This document shows, piece by piece, positions 17,987-27,293 of a DNA stretch of 64,000 nt. This DNA is from Patiriisocius sp047730165 (lineage in GTDB: Bacteria; Bacteroidota; Bacteroidia; Flavobacteriales; Flavobacteriaceae), in the NCBI RefSeq assembly GCF_047730165.1, contig NZ_CP159834.1, forward strand, positions 2,480,001-2,544,000, written 5' to 3'. Every line of letters begins with the position of its first letter. Position 1 is the stretch's first letter. The position numbers and the translations under genes are program-made. The notes below the pieces were generated by a model that ran no database searches, was not told where the DNA came from, and saw only the letters and a program-made list of their open reading frames with translations.

Positions 17987-18637
17987 TTGACACGCCCAGA
18001 ATTATATTTCCCAAGAGACGTAGATTTCTACGATTGGCTACTTGCCAATCACAATCAGCACCCTAAAGGTGTGTACATCATTCTCTTCAAAATAGAAAAT
18101 ACAGAACCCAGTATGCGCTGAGAAGAAGCAGTTAAAGTAGCTTTATGTTTTGGCTAGGTGGGTAGCACGGTTAAGAGTTTAGGCAATGGAAAACGCAAAC
18201 AGTTATTTACAATAAGAAACCCGAAAAGTACTTGGGGCGCCCTCAATAAAAAATATATAATAACATTAGACGCTGCAAATCTGATCCTAGAACCCGGTTG
18301 AGCCATTGTAAATCTCACTAAGAAAACTGGCACTTGGACTCTTATGGACGAACCAGAAAAACGCAACATCCCTCCTATTTTACAAACTGCTTTTGATAAC
18401 AACTCAGATGCTTTTTGTTTTTACAAATCACTCAACCCGGGCTATCAAAAAAGTCATTTGAGATGGTTGGCAACTGCAAAAACAGATGCTATTATTATAA
18501 AACGTGGAGCTGAGATAATCAGCAAGTGTGAAGAAAAGAAAAAGGACGTGGTTGGCAACCATTTTTCTTCTGAAATTTTAAATCGTTGTAACCGTCCTCA
18601 AAAACTCATATCTTTAGGACATATTATACTTCATTAA
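17987..18637 (+). pseudogene. YdeI/OmpD-associated-family protein, inactivated by three stop codons
   Basis: One frame across this gap reads ELYFPRDVDFYDWLLANHNQ, GVYIILFKIENTEPSMR-stop-EEAVKVALCFG-stop-VGSTVKSLGNGKRKQ, NPKSTWGALNKKYI, LILEPG-stop-AIVNLTKKTGTW and MDEPEKRNIPPILQTAFDNN, a near-complete YdeI-like protein. Stops are at 18119-18121, 18155-18157 and 18299-18301. In the family the first two positions are Trp (SMRWEEAV, CFGW), so TGG has become TGA and TAG; the third is plausibly CGA to TGA. There is no frameshift, which suggests recent decay by transitions. The C-terminal end also seems extended past the usual stop. An intact ORF of 97 codons starts at 18344. Confidence 0.85.
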
Positions 18638-18651
18638 ATAAAATAGCTAAA

Positions 18652-21600
18652 ATGAAAAATTTTCTAACCCTTGCTATACTCCTAGCAACCACCCTAACAT
18701 TTGCACAAAAAGATAAAGACAAAAAAGACGAAGCAAATTGGGATGTCAATAATCCAGGTGAAGATTTTAATTACAAAAGGCACAACTTCACAACAAATGA
18801 AGGCACCTGGATGAACCTAGATGTAAGTCCAGACGGTCAGACCATCGTGTTTGATATGTTGGGAGACATCTATACCATCCCCGTTTCTGGGGGAAAAGCA
18901 AAAGCCATACAAACAGGTATTGCCTTTGAGGTACAACCTCGCTTTAGTCCTGACGGAAAACATATTTCGTATACAAGTGATGCAGGTGGCGGCGATAACA
19001 TTTGGGTGATGGATGCAAATGGTAGTAATCCAAAACAAATAACGAAAGAAAATTTTAGACTCCTCAATAATGCCGTATGGATGCCAGATGGCAACTATCT
19101 AATTGCCCGTAAACATTTTACAAGCGGTCGTAGTTTAGGAGCTGGAGAGCTCTGGCAATATCATATTACAGGAGGAAGCGGACTTCAATTAACAGAACGT
19201 AAAAATGACCAGCAAGATCTGGGAGAGCCTTTTGTTTCATCAGATGCTAAGTATCTTTATTACTCTGAAGATATGTATCCCGGCGGAAATTTTCAATACA
19301 ACAAAGACCCTAACAGCCAGATTTATGTCATAAAGAGATACGAATTTGAAACGGGCAAAACCGAAAATATCACAGGAGGACCAGGAGGTGCTGCTCGCCC
19401 TACACTTTCGCCAGATGGAAAAACACTCGCTTTTGTAAAACGTGTGCGAGAAAAAACAGTGCTGTACATTCATAATTTAGAAACAGGTGAAGAGCGTCCT
19501 ATATATGATGGTTTAAACAAGGACCAACAAGAAGCTTGGGCGATTTTTGGAGTGTATCCTAATTTTAATTGGATGCCTAACAATGAAGATTTAGTCATCT
19601 GGAGCGACGGGAAATTTCAGAAAATAAATGTGAAGAGTCTTGCGATTACAAATATTCCGTTTGAAGCAGATGTAAAAATCGATTTGGCACAGACCGTAAA
19701 AACAAACACGCCCATAGAGCGTAACACATTCAATATCAAAGTTATTCGTGACGCGATCACAACTAATGACGGTAAAACTCTTATCTTTAATGCTTTAGGC
19801 AGATTATATAAAAAAACGCTACCTGACGGAATTCCCCTTAGGCTAACGTCCGGCACCGATTTTGAGTTCGAGCCTAGTTTATCCCCAAGCGGAAACGAAA
19901 TCGTTTATGTTAGCTGGAACGACCTTGAAAAAGGTGCCATTTTTAAAATGAACCTCAATGGAGGTGCACCACGAAAACTAACTACTGCAAAAGGTATATA
20001 TCGTACTCCTAGTTATTCTAATGACGGCAATAACATTGTTTTTAGAAAAGAAAGAGGAAACAGTGATCAAGGAAATTCTTTCACCAAAAACCCTGGTATT
20101 TATATCATGACTGCTCAAGGTACTAACGAAACTAAATTAGATACCAACGGTGAATTTCCGAGATATAGCGCTGATGGCAACCGTATATTTCTACAAACCG
20201 GTGGAACTTATTTTGGCAATTTTCCTAAAAGATTAATATCGGTTAATCTGCAAGGACAAGATGAACGCGAGCATGTGATTTCTAAATATGCCAATCGTAT
20301 TGTACCGAGCCCCGACAATAAATGGGTAGCATTCTCAAACTTACATAAAGTGTATGTAGCGCCTATGCCACAAACTGGTAAGCCATTAACACTTGATGGC
20401 AAAAGTGACACGGTGCCTGTGCAGCAAATAGCAAAGGATGCAGGCGTTAATATCCATTGGTCACAAGATAGTAAACAAGTGATGTGGACTTTGGGTGATG
20501 AATATTTCAGTAATACTTTAAAAGAGAAGTTTTCATTTGTAGACGGTGGCGCACTTACTCCTTCTGAAATGCCAAACACCGGTTTAAAGGTAGGCTTGAC
20601 GGCTCCTGTAGACAATCCTTCAGGAAAAATAGCCTTCACAAATGCTCGAATCATCACTATGAATGGCAATGAAGTGATAGAAAATGGAAATATTATTATT
20701 GAAGGAAATAAAATTATAGCAGTAGGTCCTACAGACGCAACTTCCGTCCCAGCAGATGCAAAAATCTATGGAATGAAAGGAAAAACGATAATGCCGGGGA
20801 TGGTAGATAGTCACGCTCACATTGGCGCGTTTAGAAGCGGATTGCCCGCGCAACAGAATTGGCAGTTTATGGCGAACCTAGCTTTTGGAGTTACCACTGC
20901 ACACGATCCATCTGCAAATACAGAAACCGTATTTACTTTGAGCGAACTTCAGAAAAACGGACAATTGATAGGACCGCGTCTCTTTTCTACGGGCTTTATA
21001 TTATATGGAGCTGATGGTGATTTTAAAGCGGTAATAGATAACTTAGAAGATGCTAGAAGTAGTATTCGTCGCACCAAGGCCTTTGGAGCAAAGAGTGTAA
21101 AAAGTTATAACCAACCACGACGTGAGCAACGACAACAAGTATTGCAAGCAGCCAGAGAGCAAGGTATTAATGTGGTTCCAGAAGGAGGTTCTACTTTCTT
21201 CCATAACTTGACGATGGTTATTGATGGACATACAGGCGTAGAACATAATATTCCTGTGGCTCCAGTATACAAGGATGTTTTAGAAATTTGGGGAACGAGT
21301 GGTACTGGCTATACTCCTACTCTCATTGTTAATTACGGTGGTCTTAATGGAGAGTTTTTCTATTACCAGCGTGATAACGTTTGGGAAAACGAAAAGCTCT
21401 TAAAATACAGCCCAAGAGCAATCATCGATAGTCGTTCTAGACATAGAGTAATGGTGCCAGCAAAAGAATATGAAAACGGTCATATCTTAGTTTCAAAGAC
21501 TGCAAAAGACTTGAGTGAAGCGGGTGTCAAAGTTAATATGGGTGCTCACGGACAAATACAAGGCCTTGGAGCTCACTGGGAAACCTGGATGATAGCAGCC

Positions 21601-21930
21601 GGAGGAATAGGCAATCTGGAAGCTTTAAAAACGGCAACAATTAACGGCGCTAATTATATAGGGGCTGGGCAAGACATAGGAAGTCTTGAAGTTGGGAAAC
21701 TAGCAGATTTATTGGTGCTAGATAAAAACCCATTAGAGGATATCGAGAATACGCAATACATCAAGTTTGTGATGCAAAATGGTCGCTTATATGATCCCGA
21801 AACAATGAACGAAGTTGGGAATTCGCCAAAAGAGCGAGCACCTTTTTATTGGGAAGTAAATGGATATAATCAAGCGTTTGAGTGGCACGAAGAAAGTGAG
21901 AGTTTTATTCACGGGAATTGTAGACATTAA
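18652..21930 (+). CDS. TolB-like beta-propeller / amidohydrolase fusion protein, 1092 aa
   Basis: A signal peptide (LTFAQK) is followed by about 600 residues of PD40/TolB-type propeller repeats (QPRFSPDGKHISYTSD, RPTLSPDGKTLAFVK, EPSLSPSGNEIVYVSW, RTPSYSNDGNNIVFRK). The C-terminal 430 residues are an amidohydrolase-superfamily domain: a metal-binding HxH at H721/H723 in VDSHAHIGAF, EHNIPVAP, NMGAHGQ and the closing IGSLEVGKLADLLVLDKNPL. It is a periplasmic hydrolase whose substrate may be a cyclic amide, dipeptide or related compound; the sequence does not decide. Its stop codon overlaps the start of the next gene (TAATG), so three genes to 22875 are translationally coupled. Confidence 0.87.
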   Translation: MKNFLTLAILLATTLTFAQKDKDKKDEANWDVNNPGEDFNYKRHNFTTNEGTWMNLDVSPDGQTIVFDMLGDIYTIPVSGGKAKAIQTGIAFEVQPRFSPDGKHISYTSDAGGGDNIWVMDANGSNPKQITKENFRLLNNAVWMPDGNYLIARKHFTSGRSLGAGELWQYHITGGSGLQLTERKNDQQDLGEPFVSSDAKYLYYSEDMYPGGNFQYNKDPNSQIYVIKRYEFETGKTENITGGPGGAARPTLSPDGKTLAFVKRVREKTVLYIHNLETGEERPIYDGLNKDQQEAWAIFGVYPNFNWMPNNEDLVIWSDGKFQKINVKSLAITNIPFEADVKIDLAQTVKTNTPIERNTFNIKVIRDAITTNDGKTLIFNALGRLYKKTLPDGIPLRLTSGTDFEFEPSLSPSGNEIVYVSWNDLEKGAIFKMNLNGGAPRKLTTAKGIYRTPSYSNDGNNIVFRKERGNSDQGNSFTKNPGIYIMTAQGTNETKLDTNGEFPRYSADGNRIFLQTGGTYFGNFPKRLISVNLQGQDEREHVISKYANRIVPSPDNKWVAFSNLHKVYVAPMPQTGKPLTLDGKSDTVPVQQIAKDAGVNIHWSQDSKQVMWTLGDEYFSNTLKEKFSFVDGGALTPSEMPNTGLKVGLTAPVDNPSGKIAFTNARIITMNGNEVIENGNIIIEGNKIIAVGPTDATSVPADAKIYGMKGKTIMPGMVDSHAHIGAFRSGLPAQQNWQFMANLAFGVTTAHDPSANTETVFTLSELQKNGQLIGPRLFSTGFILYGADGDFKAVIDNLEDARSSIRRTKAFGAKSVKSYNQPRREQRQQVLQAAREQGINVVPEGGSTFFHNLTMVIDGHTGVEHNIPVAPVYKDVLEIWGTSGTGYTPTLIVNYGGLNGEFFYYQRDNVWENEKLLKYSPRAIIDSRSRHRVMVPAKEYENGHILVSKTAKDLSEAGVKVNMGAHGQIQGLGAHWETWMIAAGGIGNLEALKTATINGANYIGAGQDIGSLEVGKLADLLVLDKNPLEDIENTQYIKFVMQNGRLYDPETMNEVGNSPKERAPFYWEVNGYNQAFEWHEESESFIHGNCRH

Positions 21931-22235
21931 TGAACAGTAGACCTTACCTACAATTCTATAAAGCTATCCTTCCATTTGTAGCTGCATTTGCACTAATATC
22001 TGCTGGTTTCTTAGGGATTGTTTGGGGGGTTGTATTTTTTAATACACTGGCATTGGCCTTTGGATTTTTTGGCTTTCATTCTTTTTATAAAGAGCAATGG
22101 TATACGTATCAAAATTTAGGACTCACAAAATGGCAATTGTTAAGATCGTCCTTTGTCATCAATTTAATTATTAGCATCCCCGTAACTCTATTCATCTTAA
22201 TATCTATAATCATTGGCGACTTTAGTCTTACATAA
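21930..22235 (+). CDS. Small integral membrane protein, 101 aa
   Basis: Not recognised as a family. Three probable membrane helices are visible: FYKAILPFVAAFALISAGFL, VWGVVFFNTLALAFGFFGF, and FVINLIISIPVTLFILISII. Between the second and third is YKEQWYTYQNLGLTKWQLLR, typical of small ABC-permease partners in Bacteroidota. It starts on the last base of the amidohydrolase stop and overlaps the ABC ATPase start by 23 nt, so it is probably the membrane partner of that ATPase. What is transported is unknown. Confidence 0.65.
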   Translation: MNSRPYLQFYKAILPFVAAFALISAGFLGIVWGVVFFNTLALAFGFFGFHSFYKEQWYTYQNLGLTKWQLLRSSFVINLIISIPVTLFILISIIIGDFSLT

Positions 22236-22875
22236 CGTCTCTAAAAACTTCGGAAATAAGACGATATTGAGAGATGTTTCTTTTTCCTTAGAAACTGGAG
22301 AAATAATAGGGCTCTTTGGACGGAATGGTTCTGGGAAGTCCACCCTACTCCAAATTCTCTTCGGAAATATTAAAGCAGATGCTATTTCCTTATCACTTAA
22401 TAATTTATCACTTAAAGCTTCTGAAGTAATCCCAAAGCACCATATTATATATGTACCGCAACATCCCTTCTTACCTAAAACGATGAAGGTGAGAGATGCG
22501 ATTATTATGTTTCATCCCGAAGAAAAAGAACAGGATGCCGTGTTTTATGATTCGCATATTGCAACGATGACTCATAAAAAGACGGGTGAGCTCTCTCTTG
22601 GAGAGTTAAAGTATTTTGAAGTGGTATTGCTTAGCCAACTTTCCAATCCGTTTATAATGCTTGATGAGCCTTTCTCTATGCTTGAACCTTTGCACAAAGA
22701 AAAACTAAAAGAAAGACTTTTTGAATTGAAGGAAACGAAAGGAATTATTATTACAGATCATTATTATAACGATGTGCTAGATGTGGCAACAAAAAGTATG
22801 GTGATTAAAGAGGGGATCGGTTTTCCTGTGATGTCTGTTGAAGATTTAAAGGAGTTTGAGTATCTCTCGAGATGA
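22213..22875 (+). CDS. ABC transporter ATP-binding protein, 220 aa
   Basis: The start is a TTG inside the upstream gene (MATLVLHNVSKNFG); no other start would keep the first strand of the fold. Walker A is GLFGRNGSGKSTLL, the Q-loop is YVPQHPF, the signature is LSLGELKYFEV in place of LSGGQ, Walker B is FIMLDEPFSML, and the H-loop is ITDHYY. The domain is short, with a reduced helical part. It probably powers an exporter made with the small membrane protein encoded just upstream. A terminator follows its stop. Confidence 0.85.
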   Translation: MATLVLHNVSKNFGNKTILRDVSFSLETGEIIGLFGRNGSGKSTLLQILFGNIKADAISLSLNNLSLKASEVIPKHHIIYVPQHPFLPKTMKVRDAIIMFHPEEKEQDAVFYDSHIATMTHKKTGELSLGELKYFEVVLLSQLSNPFIMLDEPFSMLEPLHKEKLKERLFELKETKGIIITDHYYNDVLDVATKSMVIKEGIGFPVMSVEDLKEFEYLSR

Positions 22876-22891
22876 AATCGAAATCCAAAAT

Positions 22892-22923
22892 AAAAAAACC
22901 TTAACATATCTGTTAAGGTTTTT
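22892..22923. terminator. Terminator between ABC ATPase and fasciclin genes
   Basis: Hairpin with arms AAAAACCTTAACA and TGTTAAGGTTTTT and loop TATC, flanked by A- and T-tracts. It serves both convergent genes. Confidence 0.9.
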
Positions 22924-22946
22924 CTTAATGCTTAAAAGATTGAGGA

Positions 22947-23567
22947 TTATCCTTTAGGCATAATCACTGTATCTATAGCGTGTATTACCCCGTTAGAAGC
23001 TTCTACATCCGCCATTACAACAGTTGACATTTTACCATTTGCATCTTTAATCATTACTTTTCCATCAGTTACAGATAGTGTAATGTTTTGACCTGCTAAC
23101 GTCGTTACGTTATAAGCATTGTTATTATCAGAAATTGCCTTCATTACAGCGTCTGCTTTGAACTCACCAGCAACCACGTGATACTTTAATAAATTTTGAA
23201 GTGTCGCCATTCCTTCTGCGCTCATCAAGACATCCATAGTTGCTTTTGGCACTTTATTAAATGCATCGTTAGTTGGTGCGAATACTGTATACTCACCTTC
23301 ATTCATAAAAGTTTCTGCTAACCCAGCTTGCTTTAATGCTGCTACTAGCGTAGTAAAGTTTTCGTTCCCCATTGCTACTGCAGCAATTGTGTTTGCATCA
23401 AAAGTAGCTTTTGCTTCCATGGCAGCTTGCTCTTCCGCCATTTTAGTTTCCATCTCCATTTTTTCAGCTTCAGCTTTCATTTCAGCTTCTTTTTTCTTAC
23501 CATCGTCACAAGAAGCGAAAAGTAATCCTACTAGCGCTAATGACATAAACATTTTTGTAATTTTCAT
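22947..23567 (-). CDS. Fasciclin (FAS1)-domain lipoprotein, 206 aa
   Basis: MKITKMFMSLALVGLLFASC is a lipoprotein signal, with C20 lipidated. A charged helix or coiled coil rich in Glu, Lys, Met and Ala (residues 21-55) forms a stalk, followed by one FAS1 domain: LVAALKQAGLAETF, YTVFAPTNDAFNKVP, LLKYHVVAGEF, TTLAGQNITLSV, and SNGVIHAIDTVIMP. FAS1 proteins mediate adhesion or act at the cell surface. The frame can be extended to 23636, but the lipoprotein signal begins at 23567 and the -7 box at 23602-23609 lies just upstream. Confidence 0.9.
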   Translation of the reverse strand: MKITKMFMSLALVGLLFASCDDGKKKEAEMKAEAEKMEMETKMAEEQAAMEAKATFDANTIAAVAMGNENFTTLVAALKQAGLAETFMNEGEYTVFAPTNDAFNKVPKATMDVLMSAEGMATLQNLLKYHVVAGEFKADAVMKAISDNNNAYNVTTLAGQNITLSVTDGKVMIKDANGKMSTVVMADVEASNGVIHAIDTVIMPKG

Positions 23568-23601
23568 AGTTTTTGTTTTAGATAAATTAGTTATTCTTAA
23601 A

Positions 23602-23609
23602 CAAAAGTA
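23602..23609 (-). promoter_or_regulatory. -7 box for the fasciclin lipoprotein gene
   Basis: The minus strand reads TACTTTTG, an exact match to TAnnTTTG, 34 nt before the ATG. A TTG lies 14 nt further upstream, which is shorter than the usual -33 spacing. Confidence 0.5.
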
Positions 23610-23772
23610 ATGAGGACGATTGACAATTATTCCCAATAATACATTAATAATAAGTTAAATAAATCTGAGATACCTTGGTTATAGTTAAATATTTGTCAAT
23701 TTTTATTCTAAAATATTATTGACCACAATAATTTGTTCATTCAGGAGAGGTATTCATTTAAAATAAAAAATT

Positions 23773-24153
23773 ATGGTTAAAACAAAATATCAAAACGTAC
23801 TAGATTTAGGAGAAGAATTAAAGATCCAAAATGGGGATGTTAAAGTAACAGGGAATAAACTAGAGGTAACAGGAACTGCCAGCACGCAATATGATAAGGA
23901 TACAATGTGGGATGCAATTAAAAAATCTGGTGGAGAAAACCCTTCAGATATTATGGCAGATATTAAAGTCGCAGATATAACCGTTTATGCAAGGCATACG
24001 GTAAAAATAAACGGAGAGTCTTTAAATAAAATATCAAATCATTATTATAACGACCCAATGAAATACAACGCTATTTTTGAGTCAAATAAAGATATCCTTA
24101 AAAGTGCAGATGTTATACACCTAGGACAAGAGTTAGTTATCCCAAAGATGTAA
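23773..24153 (+). CDS. LysM-domain protein with BON-like N-terminus (Kbp/YgaU-like), 126 aa
   Basis: The C-terminal 55 residues form a LysM domain: ARHTVKINGESLNKISNHYY, the family phrase YNDPMKYNAIFESNKDIL, and IHLGQELVIPKM. The N-terminal part (LKIQNGDVKVTGNKLEVTGT) is like the BON-type domain that precedes LysM in E. coli Kbp (YgaU). There is no signal peptide, in agreement with the cytoplasmic Kbp, which binds potassium. Potassium binding here is inferred from domain order only. Confidence 0.8.
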   Translation: MVKTKYQNVLDLGEELKIQNGDVKVTGNKLEVTGTASTQYDKDTMWDAIKKSGGENPSDIMADIKVADITVYARHTVKINGESLNKISNHYYNDPMKYNAIFESNKDILKSADVIHLGQELVIPKM

Positions 24154-24173
24154 AAATATTTTCTCAAAAATTT

Positions 24174-24200
24174 AAAAAAGCCACTAAATAGTGGCTTTCT
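24174..24200. terminator. Bidirectional terminator
   Basis: Hairpin with arms AAAAAAGCCACTA and TAGTGGCTTT around AA, between the convergent LysM gene and the MoxR/ChlI-like ATPase gene. The T-run is stronger on the minus strand. Confidence 0.85.
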
Positions 24201-24234
24201 ATGTCAAATATTAGAGCGTCTCATGGGTTACTCT

Positions 24235-25701
24235 TTATAAATCTGTGATGTAACCGCCATATACATCCTTAAATCGCAATCCATCACTTAGGTTGTATTT
24301 ACTTAACTTTTTTAGCTCAACTAAAGACCATAGGATAAACTCTTTATAAAAAGAACGATCCTGTTCTGGAATATCTGGAACGTATGTATCCAGTAATTCA
24401 TCTAGCGGTTCTATTCGGTCCAATTGTAAATTGTATTCCGTATCATCAAGTGTTTCAAGCAACTCAAAGCTACTTTCTTCAAAAAACCAAGCTACCACTT
24501 CTCCATAAGGATCTTCATCTCCTGTTTTCTGTAACTTCTCTATCTTTGGGAAGTAACTCAAGAATTGTGTCTTAACTGCATCAGCAATCAACTGTCTAGC
24601 GACTTCATTAGCACCCTCCTGTTCTCCTTCATATACAAGCTCAAGCTTACCTGTAATTGCAGGAACAATCCCCAAGAAATCACTTAAACGCACCGCAGTC
24701 TCAGGGTTTCCATTATATAGCCCGCGTCGCTCTGCTGTGCTTAATAGGTTTTCAAATGCTGTGATACTCAAACGAGCACTTACACCACTCTTTCCATCAA
24801 TAAATTCGCTTTGTCTCGCTTCAAAGCTAATCTGTTCTAAAATGTCTTTTGCTAATTCTGGAACATAGATATTACTCTTTTCCTTAGAAGCCAAGGCCGT
24901 TTCTTGTTGCGTAATCGTTCTAGCAATCGCTAATGTTTCTGGATAATGGGTAAGAATCTGTGAGCCGATTCTGTCTTTTAACGGAGTTACTATACTACCA
25001 CGATTTGTGTAATCTTCAGGGTTTGCTGTAAATACAAATTGAATATCTAAAGGCAGACGAAGCGCAAAACCTCTAATCTGCACATCTCCTTCTTGCAAGA
25101 TGTTGAATAAGGCCACTTGTATTCTCGCCTGCAGATCTGGTAATTCATTAATCACAAAAATACAGCGGTTAGCTCTTGGTATCATCCCAAAATGAATCAC
25201 GCGATCATCTGCATAGGTCAATTTTAAGGTCGCAGCTTTTATTGGGTCTACATCTCCTATCAAATCTGCTACTGTTACATCTGGTGTGGCTAGTTTTTCT
25301 GAAAAACGATCTGTTCTATGTAACCAACTTATGGGTGTGTCATCACCCTTCTCTTCAATAAGATTTATGGCATATCTTGAAATGGGTTTAAATGGGTCAT
25401 CATTTATCTCACTGCCTTCTACCACAGGGATATGATCATCCAGCAAGGTCACCATCTGCCTTGCGAGCCTTGTTTTTGCTTGCCCTCTCAAACCTAATAA
25501 ATTAATATTGTGTTTAGATAGAATGGCGCGCTCCAATTCTGGTATCACTGTAAATTCATACCCGTGAATACCTTCAAAAACATTCTCTTTCTTCATCATC
25601 TTCTGCAAGAGATTGCGGCGTAATTCTTCTTTAATTGATTTGTATTCGTATCCAGCTTTCTTAAGTTGGCCAAGTGTTGTTATTTCTGAAATGTTCATCA
25701 T
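24235..25701 (-). CDS. MoxR/ChlI-like AAA+ ATPase, 488 aa
   Basis: An AAA+ ATPase with Walker A NLLGLRGQAKTRLAR, Walker B CIFVINELPDL (VINE in place of a DE pair), the sensor-like FVFTANPEDYTNRGSI with the Asn, and the arginine-containing GVSARLSI. It resembles the magnesium-chelatase subunit I/MoxR group that works with VWA proteins as a metal-insertion or protein-remodelling machine. The partner is the VWA gene 212 nt upstream on the same strand. The target is unknown. There is no chlorophyll or cobalamin pathway nearby, so it is not assigned as a true chelatase. Confidence 0.85.
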   Translation of the reverse strand: MMNISEITTLGQLKKAGYEYKSIKEELRRNLLQKMMKKENVFEGIHGYEFTVIPELERAILSKHNINLLGLRGQAKTRLARQMVTLLDDHIPVVEGSEINDDPFKPISRYAINLIEEKGDDTPISWLHRTDRFSEKLATPDVTVADLIGDVDPIKAATLKLTYADDRVIHFGMIPRANRCIFVINELPDLQARIQVALFNILQEGDVQIRGFALRLPLDIQFVFTANPEDYTNRGSIVTPLKDRIGSQILTHYPETLAIARTITQQETALASKEKSNIYVPELAKDILEQISFEARQSEFIDGKSGVSARLSITAFENLLSTAERRGLYNGNPETAVRLSDFLGIVPAITGKLELVYEGEQEGANEVARQLIADAVKTQFLSYFPKIEKLQKTGDEDPYGEVVAWFFEESSFELLETLDDTEYNLQLDRIEPLDELLDTYVPDIPEQDRSFYKEFILWSLVELKKLSKYNLSDGLRFKDVYGGYITDL

Positions 25702-25913
25702 TTTCTACTATCCTTTTACTATTATCAATTATATACTCTTATTATTGTCACGTCCATTTTGTTTGTTACTCTGAGACTTGAAGAGACCCTAAAATTATTC
25801 AAGTTACACTTCTCAGTCGTATATTCTGCTTAACATTTCTCTAACTCCTCTGTAAAGGGGAAAGCTTAAACTCTTGTTAATCGTAGCTCTCAAAACGTAT
25901 TTGTCAAATTTTT

Positions 25914-27077
25914 TTATCTCAATTTTCGTTTTCTATTAGTCTCATAATCTGTAAAGATCATCTCTCCCAGCCCCTGCAATCCAGTATAAAATGCTTTCCC
26001 TTGGTTTGCTTCTGTAAATGCATCCACAAACTGTTGCAGATATGGATCACTAGCAATCATAAAGGTGGTAATGGGAATGTGCAACTTTCTCGCTTGCGCC
26101 GCCATCATATAACATTTGTTAACAATGTACTCATCTAGACCATTACTGTTCTTGTAATAACGACCATCTGGTAATCGCAAACAGCTAGGCTTTCCGTCCG
26201 TAATCATAAATATCTGTTTATTAGTATTTCGTTTACGGCGAAGCATGTCCATCGCTAGTTGTAAACCAGCTACTGTGTTTGTATGATAAGGTCCTACATT
26301 TAAGTAGGGTAAATCTTTAATTTTAATAGGCCAAGCATCATTACCAAAAACTAAAATATCTAGCGTGTCTTTTGGGTAGCGCGTGGTTATCAACTCTGAT
26401 AGCGCCATGGCTACTTTTTTTGCAGGAGTGATTCTATCTTCCCCATATAAAATCATGGAATGGCTAATGTCTATCATCAACACGGTGCTCATCTGTGATT
26501 TATGCATCGACTCCTCAACAACAATGTCGTTTTCGGTGAGTTTAAAATCTCCTATTCCATTATTAATCTGAGCATTTTTTATGCTTTCGGTCATAGAGAT
26601 TTGGTCTAATGGATCACCAAATTGATACTTCCTAAAATCACCAGATTGCTCGTCACCACTACCCACATATTTGGTTTTGTGATTGCCTTGACCACTTCTC
26701 TTTATCTTACCAAATATTTGCTCTAAAGCACGTTTCCGAAGCGAACGTTCTAGCTTTTCTGTAATTGACATTCCTCCTTTTCCATCACCTTGACCTCCAC
26801 CTTTTCCATCGGGAAGAAACTCTTCACGGATAAATCCGCGCTCTTTAAGTTCTTCAATAAAATCGTCTATGGTATAGTCTTCTGTGGTGATCTCGTATTC
26901 CTTATCTAATTGTCGCAGCCAGTCAATAGCTTCGTCAAAGTCGCCAGAAGTATGCGTGATGAGCTCCTGAAAGACTTCAAAAAGTCGATCAAAAATGGAT
27001 TGTTTTTTTGGGGTATGCTGCGTAAATACAAAGCCCGAGCGCTTGTTCGGGTATTTTTCTTCAAGATCTTTCTCCAT
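25914..27077 (-). CDS. VWA-domain protein, partner of the MoxR/ChlI-like ATPase, 387 aa
   Basis: The N-terminal 190 residues are charged and helical with a glycine-rich linker (GKGGGQGDGKGGM, near residue 100). The C-terminal half is a von Willebrand A domain with the metal-ion-dependent adhesion site DISHS (D-x-S-x-S) in VLMIDISHSMILYG, then the Thr region and MITDGKPS. There is no signal peptide, so it acts in the cytoplasm. In this family the VWA subunit bridges the ATPase ring and its client. The gene order VWA-ATPase is conserved for such pairs. Confidence 0.87.
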   Translation of the reverse strand: MEKDLEEKYPNKRSGFVFTQHTPKKQSIFDRLFEVFQELITHTSGDFDEAIDWLRQLDKEYEITTEDYTIDDFIEELKERGFIREEFLPDGKGGGQGDGKGGMSITEKLERSLRKRALEQIFGKIKRSGQGNHKTKYVGSGDEQSGDFRKYQFGDPLDQISMTESIKNAQINNGIGDFKLTENDIVVEESMHKSQMSTVLMIDISHSMILYGEDRITPAKKVAMALSELITTRYPKDTLDILVFGNDAWPIKIKDLPYLNVGPYHTNTVAGLQLAMDMLRRKRNTNKQIFMITDGKPSCLRLPDGRYYKNSNGLDEYIVNKCYMMAAQARKLHIPITTFMIASDPYLQQFVDAFTEANQGKAFYTGLQGLGEMIFTDYETNRKRKLR

Positions 27078-27258
27078 TTGCTAAAATTACACCTTTAATT
27101 TGTTTACTCCTATCCTTCTTATGTTAAACAAACGTTAGATTAATGCAAGTACGTTCATGCTTGCTTAGGAAATATTAATGATTTAAAATTTATGCCTAAA
27201 ATTAAGTTAAAGCTCAATAATTAGTCTGGAGCCACTTAAAGAATTTAATTACAATTTG

Positions 27259-27266
27259 TATCTTTA
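27259..27266 (+). promoter_or_regulatory. -7 box for the BNR/sortilin-like gene
   Basis: TATCTTTA, one base from TAnnTTTG, immediately before a GTG at 27267. Transcription would start near 27273, after that GTG, so translation should begin at the ATG at 27294. Confidence 0.45.
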
Positions 27267-27293
27267 GTGACTGTTCAACCAAGCACATTTCCG

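Noticed and set aside
24235..27077. Magnesium or cobalt chelatase assignment for the ATPase/VWA pair
   Set aside because: No tetrapyrrole gene is near and the large chelatase subunit is absent; only the general MoxR/ChlI-VWA type is supported.
27267..27293. GTG start extending the BNR protein by 9 residues
   Set aside because: A -7 box ends at 27266, so the transcript would start after the GTG; the signal peptide begins cleanly at 27294.
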